DNA of 64,000 nucleotides, taken from Euonymus europaeus. Its lineage: Eukaryota > Streptophyta > Magnoliopsida > Celastrales > Celastraceae. Where the stretch lies: the NCBI GenBank assembly GCA_963580455.1, contig OY756957.1, forward strand, positions 7,321,001 through 7,385,000, in the 5' to 3' direction. Of the stretch, positions 33,661 through 45,011 are shown one piece after another. The position numbers and the translations under genes were made by a program. Each line of letters begins with the position of its first letter. The stretch's first letter is position 1. Below the pieces are notes generated by a model that was not told where the DNA came from, made no database searches, and saw only the letters and a program-made list of their open reading frames with translations.

Positions 33661-36600
33661 TGGAAAGAGCATGAGCAACATGATCAAGCAGCATGCACAT
33701 AACTATGTACTGTGGAAGCCAAAGATGGAGGATCTATTGTATATGAAAGATTTGTGGAAGCCTATCAAAACGGCGACACAAAAAGCGATAACCACAACAG
33801 ATGTCAAGAGTGACGATAAGGCTACTACAACACAATCACCTTAAAAGACGATGATTGGAAGGTCTTAAATTGAAAGTGTGCTGCCCAAATCAGATAGTGG
33901 ATTGATAAGACCATTTTTTAGATTTTTGCTAATGAACACGATGCTTACGTTCTTTGCCAAAATATATGCCACAACAACAACACAAAATAAGACAACTTTG
34001 ATGCAACGACTTGTAAATTTGAAATATAAGGATGGGAATAGCATTTCGGAGCATATGAGCAAGTTCCAAGACTTTGTTGATCAACTCAATTCTATGCAAT
34101 GACCATAGACGACAAGTTACAAGCACTACTAATGCTAAGCTTTTTACCTAGGACACCTTAGTTCTGTCAGTTAGTAATTGTGCTCCAGACAAAAATCTTA
34201 TCTTAGAGATGGTTAAAGATAGAATATTGAATGAAGAATCTCGATGAAAATACGAGGGAGATTCTCTAGAGTCTGAAGTGCTTGCCTAAGTAAGGTAAGA
34301 CAAGTAATATTCATGAGGGAGAAGCACTAACAGAAATCTCAATGACCAGAAACGGCAAAGAGGACGATCATAATCAAAATTCAGACAAGACTTGAAGTGC
34401 CATAACCGTGGGAAGTATGGACACTTTTCGTAGTGTCAAAAATTAAAGGCAAAACGATCCATGAAAAATGAAGATGAAAGTCTAACAACTGACACTGCTA
34501 TAGTCACTAATGAAGTTGTCATTATTTAAGATACGAATTATGTTGATTTTATATTTGATGATTCTACGTGAGTCGTAGACTCGGGTGCCTCATTTCATGT
34601 CACACCAAAACTAGATTTCTTCTCGGCCTACACTAAGGGCAAAATTGGTTGTGTGAGGATGGGAAATGATAAAGTATCTAAAATTGTCAGCATTGACAAT
34701 ATTGATCTAGAAATTAATCTTGGGTGCAGGTTAGTTTTGAAAAATGTGAGACATGTTTCTGATATCAGTCTTAACTTGATTTATACTAGAAAGCTTGATG
34801 ATGATGGCCACTGCAATCACTTTGGTGAAGGTAAATGGAAGCTCACCAAAGCTCACTTGATGGAAGCAAAATGTAAGAAGATACCTCTCTATATTCGACA
34901 TAAGCTAAATTGTGTAAAAGAGAGATAAAAGCAACTAGGAATGAAGTTCCTACAGAACTATGACATAAACGGCTTGGTCACATGAGTGAGAAAAGCCTCA
35001 AAATTCTTTCCAAAAAGGAGCACTTGCCAGGTATAAAATGCACACCCTTACAAACTTGTGTTGATTGTATTATAGAAAAGCAACATAGAGTCATATTTCA
35101 AAATTCCTCACTAGCTAGAAAAGCTAATATTCTAGATTTGATACATACTGATGTCTGCACAATGAGTCATAAGTCACTTGGTGGTGTTGTTTATTTTGTA
35201 ACATTTATTAATTACCATTCTAAAAAATTTCGGGTTTCTGCCTTGAAAACCAAAGATTAGGTGACAAAGACTTTCACCTAATTTCATGCAAAAGTAGAGA
35301 GCAATTGATAGAAAACTAAAACGTGTATGGCTGCTAATAGTGGTTAGTATCGAGGATCATTTGAGATGTACTGTAGAAAAAATTGGCATTAGGCTAGAAA
35401 ATTCATCACCTAAGACACCTCAGCTCAATGGTGTCGCTGAGAGGATGAATAGAACCATCTATGAGAGAATCATATGTATGCTCTCAAATGCAAAACTGTT
35501 AAACTCCCTTTGAGGGGAGGCAATGAGGATATCATTGGATTTAATCAACTTTTCTCCATCTGCCTCACTAAACAATAACATACCAAAAAGGGTCTAGACA
35601 CAAAAGGATGTTTCTTACAAAAACTTGAAAGAGTTTGGTTGCAAGGAATTAGTTCATATTTCAAGAGAGCAAAGATCTAAATTGGATGGGAAGGCAAAAT
35701 TGTGTACTTTTGTGGGATACGCTCATGAAAATTTTGGTTAGTGTTTTGGATCCTATCAATAAAAGGATCATCAGAAGTAAAGATGTGGTAATCCTTGAAG
35801 ATCAGACAATTGACGATCTCAAGAAGGAAGAGAATTCACAGTCAAAAGAAAGTTGAGTTGATCTAATGCTAGTACCCTCACCAATGAACTCTAGCGGTGG
35901 AGGAATGGTGCCAGAAACTGATGATGACCCACTAGCTACCAACGCAAGATCAGAACTAGCTCAAGAGTTGGAACAACCAAAACCATAATTAAGAAAATCT
36001 ACCAGGGAGTGACAACCAAGTCACAAATATCTTGTTCATGAGTATGTAATGTTTACTAATGGGGGAGAATTGAAGAGCTACGATGAAGGAGTCATGGACC
36101 AGCATAAGGATAAGTGGTTAAAATTCATGCAAGAAGAAGAAATCTTTGCATGATAACCACACGTTTGATTTGGTGAAATTACCACAGTGTCAAAAAGCTC
36201 TAAAAACAAGTGAGTGTATAGGATCAAGAATGAAGAACATAGCTTACTATCACACTACAAAGCAAGACTAGTTGTGAAAGGATTTGGCCAAAAGGAGGGT
36301 GTTGATTTTGACAAAATATGTTCACCTATGATAAAAATGTCTTCTATATGAGTTTTTCTAGGCTTGGCAGCCAGTCTAAATTCGGAGGGTGTGTTCGTTA
36401 AGAAAGTTTCTAACGGTGATTTTATTCTTCTCCTGCTATATGTTGATGATATGTTAATTGTAGGTCATGATGTCATCAAAATCCATAAGTTAATTAAACA
36501 ATAGTTAAGCAAGTCCTTTGAAATGAAAGATTTAAGACTAGCAAAGCAGATTCTTGGCATTATGATTATCCGTGACAGGAAAAATCATAAAATCTGGATG

Positions 36601-37449
36601 TCTTAAGAACGATATATCAAGAAGATTTTTGAACCATTCAACATGTCCAAATCTAAACCTATTTTTTCCCCACTTGCAAACCATTAAGTTTAGTTGGAAA
36701 AATGTCCTATAACTGAGTAGGAAAAGGCAAAAATGAAGAAGGTTCCTTATGCATAGGCAATTGACAGTTTAATGTACGACATAGTATGCACAAGGCCATA
36801 CATTTCTTATGCAATTGGTGTTATGAGTCGTTTCCTTTCAAATCCTAGAACGAAACACTGGATATCAGCCAAATGGATACTCAGGTATCTCGAATGTACA
36901 TATGGTCATTGTTTATAATTTAGTAATGAGAATCTTGTATTTCAAGGTTATACAAATGAAAATATGGCTGAGGATGTGGATTCTAGAAAATCCATATATG
37001 GGTATCTAATAACATTTGCAGGGGGGCCAGTTTTGTGGAAATCACGACTGCAAAAGTGTGTTGGCTTATCCATTACAGAAGTAGAGTACGTCACAATCAC
37101 TAAAGGATTCAAAGAGATCTTGTGGATGAAAAATTTCTTACAAGAGTTAGGCCAAATTCAAAAGAACTATGTTCTTTACTGTGATTGTCAGAGTGCAATT
37201 CACCTCAGCAAGAATGCAACTTTCCACTTCAGATCAAAACACATTGATGTCCGACATCACTGGATCCGAGATGTTCTTGAAGAAAAATTGTTACAACTGG
37301 AAAGGGTTCATACATATGACAATGGGTCAGATATGTTGACAAAAACATTACCTAGAGAAACGCTTTGGATATGCGAGAAGATTGAGGGCTTGTTGAAGGC
37401 CACCCACATGAGGTCCTTAGGGGAGATTTGTTTGACAGTGGTAAACCGA
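33661..37449 (+). pseudogene. Copia gag-pol polyprotein, multiply disrupted
   Basis: Landmarks in order. Gag with MERA near 33660 and a zinc knuckle (KCHNRGKYGHF) near 34393-34430. Protease VVDSGASFHVTP near 34575-34610. The GAG-pre-integrase segment RLGHMSEKSLKILSKK at about 34970-35015 with CVDC. Integrase LDLIHTDVC near 35135 and NGVAERMN near 35430. Reverse transcriptase with YVDDMLIVGHD near 36440-36470 and a later LSKSFEMKDL-like segment. RNase H in the open frame 36964-37488 (DVDSRKSIYGYL, LSITEVEYV, DCQSAIHLSKN, SKHIDVRHHWIRD, DMLTKTL). Several tens of stops and shifts separate these pieces. The last frame reads into the 3' LTR. Confidence 0.88.
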
Positions 37450-38031
37450 TGTTGGGACCCACCACATTTAAAAATGTCTACATATTAATGCAAAGGATAA
37501 AAAACTAAACACACACACATATATATATATATCAGGATATATATAGGAGTGTGTGGAAGTGTGGTGTATATCAATGCACTAAAACAACGGATTTCAACCA
37601 ATCAAAAACTCAAGATTAGGCTTATTTTGTGATGATATGGAAAGCAAAATATTAAATGCAAGTATTCAAATCTTCTCCTATAAATGTGATATTTGCTTCA
37701 ACACAACACAACATAAAAGAAAGCAAGAGAGTTCTTGTAGAGTGATATAACTTGCAGAGGAGTAATATTTGCAAAGAGAGAACCTCCGTAGAGTTTGCAG
37801 AGAAAGAGAGAGAAAATTGTGAGCCAATTTGTGATGATTTTATCTACAAATTAAAGCTATACAATATTTGTATTGTGAGAGAGTGATCCAGCTACGTATG
37901 AAGTTTGTAATCCCATTTATATAATGGAAGTTTAAAGTGGTCTACGAGTCCCATGATTTTTACTCTTTAAGGGTTTTCCTTGCTAACATTCTCTGATGTT
38001 ATTTCTATTGTTTTGTAGTCCTATCCCAACA
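37450..38031 (+). repeat. 3' LTR of copia element
   Basis: Starts TGTTGGGACC, ends CCCAACA, followed by the CTCTT target duplication. It contains AC and AT dinucleotide runs (37507-37532) and the middle segment that the 5' LTR has lost, with a TATA-like CTCCTATAAATGTG near 37675 as promoter candidate. Confidence 0.9.
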
Positions 38032-38359
38032 CTCTTCACTATTTAATTTCGATCTCTCTTATCATTTGGTCATTATCAAAATAATCAAACATGGTTTTGA
38101 TTGAACCTATAAGAATATGAAAAGAACAAAAGTCCAGGAGATTCTCTTAAAATATTATACATTAGAATATAGAGGTATGCTCAAAATCAATGCAAGAAGA
38201 ACAACAGTTGCAACAGCTCTGAGTATTGAAAAATATGTAGCGAGAACATAAATTTATTTTTGATATCGTCAAAATCAATGAAACCAATAAACATGAAACT
38301 ATCCCTCGATGATATGCAAACTAAAGAAGACTGGAGAGTTTTTCAACAATTATCTCACC

Positions 38360-38887
38360 TAGGGCTGTTATGGTACCGGTAAAGTACCGTTACCATACCA
38401 TTACCGATAGTTTGGTATACCATTTTACTCAAAAAATGGTATACCGTTACCAATGACAGCGGTATGGTAATTTTACCGACAAATTTGGTAACGGTAAAGG
38501 TTTCAAGCTTTCAACCCGTCGGCATTTACCGTTACAGATAGTATTAATATAATTAATTGTTAAATATAATTTTTTATATTTATTTTTAGTTGTGTTAAAT
38601 ATTAACCATTAAATATATTTTTAATTGATATGGGCCATTAATAATTTAGGGGTTTTAATTGATTTTGGCTGTTAATTTGATTTAGAAAGATTGAAAATTC
38701 TTATTTTTTTAGGAATGGTAAATTTACCAATTACCCGGTTACCGTTACTGAAAAATCTGTATACCAACCGACGATATACGGAAACTATCAGTAACGGTAA
38801 TGGTATCTATTTTTCCATTATCGCCATTTTCGGTACGGTAATAGTAACCCGTCATTGGTAACGGTTACCGTTACCATAACAGCCCTA
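38360..38887. mobile_element. hAT-type MITE
   Basis: A 528 bp non-coding element with termini TAGGGCTGTTATGG and CCATAACAGCCCTA, exact inverted repeats of 14 bp. It is flanked by identical ATCTCACC octamers (38352-38359 and 38888-38895), the hAT-type 8 bp target duplication. The interior is full of GGTAACGGTA/TACCGTTACC motifs on both strands, so long arms could fold back. No coding sequence. Confidence 0.93.
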
Positions 38888-38895
38888 ATCTCACC

Positions 38896-40238
38896 TTATA
38901 ATTTTTTTAAATTTCATCCACTTATATAATTCTGATTTACAAAGCCTTTAATAGCAATGGAATTATTACATCCATTGCTGAAAAAACCCAAATCGTTTAT
39001 CTAATGGAAGCCGCAATCCCTCTCAAAAGTATATGTCCGCACAACATTGATTTCACTAAGAGATTAACAACCAGAGAAACATGCTAATTATTTTTTCAAA
39101 TGCAACATAGACCAGTAAATAGAAGTTTGTATCATAATTTTGAGAAACTGATTCTCTCATTTTCAGTGAGATTTATAATATGTGAAACTTTGGTTGTATA
39201 TTTATAGATAACAAGTAAATAATAGTGCGACACAATAATTTTACGAGAAAAACCTTAAAACATTTCAAGGGAAAAACCTCAGGCGTGAAGCCATCAACCT
39301 TGAAGAAATCCACTATAACCCTGGGTTTCATAAATTTACCTAAAGCTATGATCCACACACCTACTCTAATTTCTTGCTCGAGTCATATAATACACTCTTT
39401 ATCAAGTAAAAGCTTCCTCCAAACGCTCTAGAGTCGCACTGAAGACTTCAATATCTAAGAACATATGTAGATGCCCCCAAAGATGTGTGCATGATGTATG
39501 AAAATAATTTCAACTAAAAAACTCACTCAAAGAGTGCACATTAAAATTGCTCGAAGAATGTCAATTTTGTAAATCATAGGTGATATATATGAAACTAGGG
39601 TTACAACCAATATATATGTGTACCATGTATGTACCAAGATAACCCTAGTAAACGACCTAATTGATATGCAGAATCTTATTCTAAAAGTTAGGCGAAGATT
39701 GTAAATTAATCAATTAAAAACAAAAGCCCAAGAAATAAGGAGTTGATTTTCTTAATAAAAGGAATCGATTATTTCTAAAATAAAGAATGAAATCAATCTT
39801 TAAAGGAGAGATAATCAATTCTAAAACTCATAAGATTATGTCTCAATCAATTAAGAAATTAAATCAATCTCAGAATCTTCATAATGAAACATGTATATAA
39901 AAACTGAAACACATGTTTCAAATAGTTATGCATATGCAAGTTACATAAAGTTTACCTAGATTTCATGCATGGTACATGCAGACTTCATAGAAAGTAGATC
40001 CTTAATCAAGCTGAAACTAATCTACGTTCCTATCTAATGTGGATCCTAGCTAGTCTAAAAGCATATTACATTCATGATTACAAGGTCAAACATAGTGTCA
40101 CACAAAGCAAGAGTAATCATCCTCAATCTTAGCACAAGTAAAATAGCAAGAGTAATAATCCATATCAATAATATCCACACACAAAAAAATCCAGAAAATC
40201 TAAGACAAAACATAATGAACTAACCGTTCAACAAGGAT
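38896..40238. other. AT-rich spacer, nothing recognised
   Basis: No ORF of interest and no TE termini were found. Several phrases such as AAATCAATC and AAGAATAATCCNNATC recur, but without clear repeat structure. It ends at the stop side of the decayed minus-strand ORF. Confidence 0.45.
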
Positions 40239-41546
40239 CTAATATCTCTCTCTCTTATTGGTAGCAAGGGTCAAGCTAATATTTTTTGTGTCTCTTAGAG
40301 GCATCTTTTAAAAACTGAGACATGTCCATAAATTCTTAATTGAGTAGGGTGTAATGACTTCAAATTTCTTCAAATCCTATCCTTGAGACCGTGCACCTTC
40401 ATCAACCTGTTTATCTATATACCCGAAGGACTTCTCTAGCAAGATTCTATCTTTTTCAAGTGCCTTCACATGGTTAGTGAGTGCATCAACCTTTTTATTG
40501 ATAAGATCTAATATGCTTGACAGCTTTGCATCCAGAGAAATGATGCGTGAGAGATTTGGGGGACCAAATGTATAGTAAAGGGACCAACAATAGAGGGTGC
40601 ATGAGGGTGTTCTCCTTTAAGAGAAAGCTCTTCATGTACATAAGGATGTGGATTAAGGACAAGCTTGTGTAGGAGGCTCGTTTATATAATTTTGGAACAA
40701 ATTGTAGGGTCAGTGGGAAGATGATCACCAGTGAGCTTAATTGAGAAAGAGATGAGAAGTTAGTGATCAATACACCAAAAGGTAGGCCGTATGAAGTAGC
40801 TTTCCCAAATTTGGCTTGAACCATTCTCCAGAAGATGATGGTAGCTAGACAAGTAGATTTTCCAACCAAAATTACATATAGCTGCCTAACCCTATTTGAA
40901 TTCATACCTCTTCCATACCTAGTAAGGAGGCCATTGCTACAAACAAAGAAGTTCAAAGCACGATATGCAGGCTTTAGAATGGTACTGGGTAGTTTACTAG
41001 AGTAATTTTCAGTAGAACCATCACTCCTAAGAGGAGGAGTTATGTCATAAAAACTTTCAACCTTATCAAAATGCTCCATATCATTTGGTAGGAATTCAGG
41101 ATTCTCAACCAAGGGTTCGGAAGAGTTTTGCAACAAGTTTGGGGTGATGGTAAACTCAATATCGTGAACAATACCTTGGGTTGAAACATGTTCGAGTGAA
41201 ATTCCCTATCTAATTCTTTAGAAACAGCCCCATTAATTTCACAAAACCCATCCCACTTTTTTGTTCAAAAAATAGAAAGAATATCAGATTCCTCAAAATC
41301 AGATAGAATTAACCTCTCATTATTTGAGAAGTGGGTATCATACTCCTTGTGTGCTTGAGAGTTAAGAAAGCGAACCTCTGGAGGAGGAGTGGGTGATTGC
41401 TGAGAAATATTATCTGATTTAGAGGAATAAGGCTCAACAATCCGTGGCCGTTTGTCGAAAGTGGCAACCTCTTATTTCTAAGGAGTAGTGGTGGCATCAG
41501 AAGTTGTGGCAGTGGAAGCCCTTGTAGAGTGAGTTTTTGGCTCCAT
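40239..41546 (-). pseudogene. Decayed plant-transposon-type ORF (PF20167-like)
   Basis: A minus-strand reading starting MEPKTHSTRASTATTSDATT at 41546, with a Pro/Ser-rich N-terminus followed by VRFLNSQAHKEYDTHFSNNE. After a frame change it continues with PAYRALNFFVCSNGLLTRYG, SNRVRQLYVILVGKS, CLATIIFWRMVQAKFG and SYGLPFGVLIT. It closes with a predicted coiled segment (INKKVDALTNHVKALEKDR) ending at 40239. The layout resembles the Pfam 'putative plant transposon protein' group that occurs in gypsy/copia env-like or gag-like ORFs. Several stops and at least two frame changes disable it. No LTRs were found around it, so the parent element is unknown. Confidence 0.5.
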
Positions 41547-42039
41547 TGATCAACCAAAGTCGTACAAATTGCACAGAGAGAAGGCAAAGAGTTCTTGCAA
41601 GTAGCTTACTGAGAAAATGAAAATTCAGGCTTTTGGGGGGAAAAACTCTAGGGTTTTTGGCCTTTGTTGAATCACTAAAAACAAAGCACCACCTTATTTA
41701 ATACACCTTCCTCTTTTTATTAAAAATAAATAACATGTGGTAACAATGCAGAGATACGTTGAGAGGCAGGCTACATGGAGGTTACTTGAACTGACAGTAG
41801 CCTATATGAATGTTGCATGCTATCAAATACACACACATATTTATCAAGCATGTCACACATAATTATAAAAAATATGTAATTAGAGATCAAAGATTCATTA
41901 TTGACAACTTACTTGTCAAATATCGAAGTGTAAAAATACTACCTCATAGTTTCATTAAAAATACCTTATATATGCACCTAGTCGAATGATAATTTAGATC
42001 GTTAGTTTGTGTTGCTCAATAAATTCATATTCTTGATTG
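41547..42039. other. Spacer upstream of the decayed ORF
   Basis: Non-coding. The first ~100 bp could be a 5' leader of the minus-strand ORF. The rest is AT-rich with no termini seen. Confidence 0.4.
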
Positions 42040-42914
42040 GAGGATCCTTGACAAAGATTTCTTTTAGATCTCTTTCTCGGTCAGAGGATATTTGACAAAA
42101 ATCTCTTTTAGATCTCCATTTCTATTAGAGGATTCCCGATGAAGATCTCATTCAATGATGGTCATAACATGAGCCCCTTAAACTTCACATATTTTATTTT
42201 CTTGATCATTCTTCTTGCTAAGGAGGCCATTGATCTTAGAGTCATTATAGTTTTTTTTGGGTTTTTGGGTCATTCAAGACACGGGCCTATTAACCCAAAG
42301 ATCCGATGACTCAAAATTGCGTAACTTACTATAACTCTTAATAGGATCATTGATCGAGTCTCTTATCGAGTAAAAAATATCAAGTTGTTGTTAGGAATTT
42401 GATCAAAAAGTTGGATGAGTTCTTTTGCTACAAAAGAAATATTTATTTTGTGGAAACATGTCTCCAAGTTAGTCTCTAATTAGGAATGTAATTGGTATCA
42501 TATTTGTAATTGGAAACATCTTGGGTAGGAATTCCTAGGTAGAATAGAACTTGGAGACTTGACTCTTCTATAGATACTAGTGGTTCACTAGGGTTTATGT
42601 GTGTGTTGTTGGGTGCAAAAGATAAAGAATTTTAGGGCGTTGTGCAGTGAGCACAAAGAGAAAGTAATGGTTTTTATTTTTGGGTTTTACCTATATTTCT
42701 TGGAGAGGTAAAATTAAGACTGTGTGGTTGTACAAATTTTATACATAGTGAAAATTTTCTCTTGATTATCTTTTGACAACACCAGTGGTTTTTCTCCCGA
42801 TTTAGAGTTTTCCATGTTAAACTCTTGAGTTGTGATTGTTGTACTTTTCTGTTTCAATTTTCTCTATTGTCTTGTGAATTTATGCAACAAGAATTTGGGA
42901 ATTCTTCCAACAAT

Positions 42915-42926
42915 TGATATCAGAGC
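42915..42926 (+). other. Primer binding site, tRNA-iMet type
   Basis: TGATATCAGAGC, two bases inside the left LTR, differs at one base from the iMet site TGGTATCAGAGC. Confidence 0.85.
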
Positions 42927-42946
42927 GTAGGTTGTTTGAAGCAGAC

Positions 42947-43130
42947 ATGTCAAGTGTCAAAATCGGCATGGAGAAGTTTGATGGGAGAATCAATTTTGGC
43001 AAGTCAAGGATATGCTGTGCTAATTCAATCTGGGTTACATAATACGTTGAAGGGAGAATCAGTTTCCAATTCAATGGAAGATTTTCACAAGGGCATTGGC
43101 TTGACATTTATGCATGGTATGTGGTGAAGA
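42947..43130 (+). pseudogene. Copia gag N-terminal remnant in the miniature element
   Basis: Starts MSSVKIGMEKFDGRINFG, the usual opening of a copia gag (recognition of the sequence to be packaged and particle assembly). A frame change after about 18 codons leads into IQSGLHNTLKGESVSNSMED, the next conserved gag stretch. The rest of gag and all of pol are missing, so the element is an internal-deletion derivative of a copia family. Confidence 0.75.
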
Positions 43131-44287
43131 AGGTATGTCGAGGACTGAGGAACTCCCAAGAAAAAGTCGAGCGTGGGTGTTGCACCATAATTTTTAGTAG
43201 GTTGTTTTTCGACATGGGCGCATAAACCAAAGGAAAATCTTGGAATGATGAATTCTAAGTAAGTATACTCTTTATGGTGGAGTATGACTGTCGGTGAAGA
43301 TGGTGGTATAGCGAAAACTATGGAATTTTTGATCAAGGTGGAGTTTGTTAGGAATTTGATCAAAAAGTTGGACGAATTATTTTGCTACCAAAAGAATCCT
43401 TGTTTTGTGGAAACACGTTTCCAAGTCAATCTGTAATTAGAAATGTAATTGATATCATATTTTTAATTGGAAACATCTCGGGTAAGAATTCCAAAGTAGA
43501 ATAGAACTTGGAGACTTGACTCTTATATAAATATTAGTGGTTTATTAAGGTTTATATGTGTGTTGTTGGGTGCAAAAGATAGAGATTTTTAGGGTGGTGT
43601 GCAGTGAGCACAAAGAGAAAATAATGGTTTTTATTTTTGGGGTTTACCTAGATTTCTTGGAGAGGGAAAATTAGGACTGTGTGGTTGTACAAATTTTCTA
43701 CATAGTTGAATTTTTCTCTTGATTGTCTTTTAACAACACCAGTGATTTTTCTCCGGATTTGGAGTTTTTCACGTTAAACTCTTGTGTTGTGATTGTTGCA
43801 CTTTTCTGTTTCAATTTTGTCTATTTTCATGTGAATTTCTACAACAAGAATTTGGAAATTCTTCCAACAGTTGGGTCAAACTCGACCCGAACGCCTGAAA
43901 CTAGGCTCAATGCACAACTCTAAATCTACCAAAGTACTTAGCCTAGTTTGTTGGGACAACATACTTATCATCATCTTGGGCTAGCCCATATAATTTTCAT
44001 TTGGATATTTATTGATATCTTACCTAAACAACAAATGTTATTAATGGATTCAGGGTTTTCCAATGTCTCATAGTTTGGAAATCGTATCCTACTATTTGAG
44101 AGGTGTGCCTCATCATATATTAGACTACTTCGTTAGATACAAATTTCAGACTTTGTTGAATTACAAAGTTCTTTCATCCATTATTAATTGAACATTGAAG
44201 CATATTATTAAAAAAATTCCTCTCTTTATTCAATTTCAAAAGGGACAAACACTTGATAGAAAACATAGTTTTTCAAAACAAGCATAC

Positions 44288-44560
44288 TTAGAGAGTAGAA
44301 GGACCAGCCAAGTTGTTATCGTTTTGAGACTGCAAACGATCTTCAATTTCTGCCAATTTCTTCTGAATAACCTTTGTAAGGTTATTCAAATCCATCTTGT
44401 TATTCAAACTCGAGACAGAAGATTTTCCGGCAAGGCATTCAAACATAAAATTTGTCATCTCACACTCTCTGTTAGCCAAACGTTGCTTCTCCAACATCTG
44501 TTTAGTTTTTTCTAACTTATGCTGGATTGAAACCTCCGCATCATCAGTTACTCGGGCTAC
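44288..44560 (-). pseudogene. Type-I MADS tail-like ORF, arm 1 copy
   Basis: Minus-strand frame reading VTDDAEVSIQHKLEKTKQ, then MLEKQRLANRECEMTNFMF, ECLAGKSSVSSLNNKMDL and NNLTKVIQKKLAEIEDRL. It is about 80% identical to the 85-residue ORF at 56839-57096, with no frameshift inside. Relative to that copy it lacks one G just after the start region, so the equivalent ATG is out of frame; the first in-frame ATG is at 44497. The sequence resembles the C-terminal half of type I (M-gamma, AGL80-like) MADS proteins, which have a REKEMTxxMFxCL...DLNDL pattern, but no MADS domain is present. It is probably non-functional, though the conserved frame is notable. Confidence 0.5.
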
Positions 44561-45011
44561 TGTTAGGTACAGAAGAAATGGAGAGAATGTGAGGTATTTG
44601 AAAAGGTTTCCAATGAATTAGGTTTGCCTGAGAGCATATGATAAAATTTACCCTACCTGCCTATGTGATGCTATTCATAGAGGGAGTGGCGGAGTTTTTG
44701 CATATTGTTATTTATGGAAATATAATAAAAAAGTACCTTTTTCAATTTAAATTTTTATAATCTAAAATTGGATCCACACCCTAATATATATATTTGTAGG
44801 GAAAATTAATGTCATAAAAACATTAAAATATTTTAGATATACTGAAATTAGTAAGACAATTAAATATGCAATAAAATTATATATTTTTATGTGGTATGTG
44901 TCTATATATACTGTGTATCTCAATAGTTAATGTATACGCTACTCCTAAAAATTAATAATAAAAAATTAAAATTATATATACTCTTAGGATTCTGGTTGCC
45001 TAAAATACTAA

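Larger units (their letters stand above)
33251..38031 (+). mobile_element. Complete but decayed Ty1/copia element
   Basis: LTRs 33251-33626 and 37450-38031 both start TGTTGGG and end CCCAACA. CTCTT flanks both sides exactly (33246-33250 and 38032-38036), so the termini are secure. An iMet primer site follows the 5' LTR. The 5' LTR is about 200 bp shorter because it lacks the middle segment present in the 3' LTR (roughly 37520-37740). All pol domains can be recognised in order, but with many stops and frameshifts, so the element is old and inactive. Confidence 0.92.
42389..43869 (+). mobile_element. Miniature copia-type LTR element (TRIM-like)
   Basis: LTRs of exactly 524 bp each (42389-42912 and 43346-43869) start TGTTAGGAATTTG and end CTTCCAACA, roughly 90% identical by eye. 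The interior is only 433 bp, with an iMet-like primer site after the left LTR and a purine stretch (AAGGTGGAG) before the right one. Flanks GTTGT and GTTGG form the target duplication, and the other arm of the inverted duplication shows the empty site with a single GTTGG. It cannot encode its own machinery. Confidence 0.92.
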
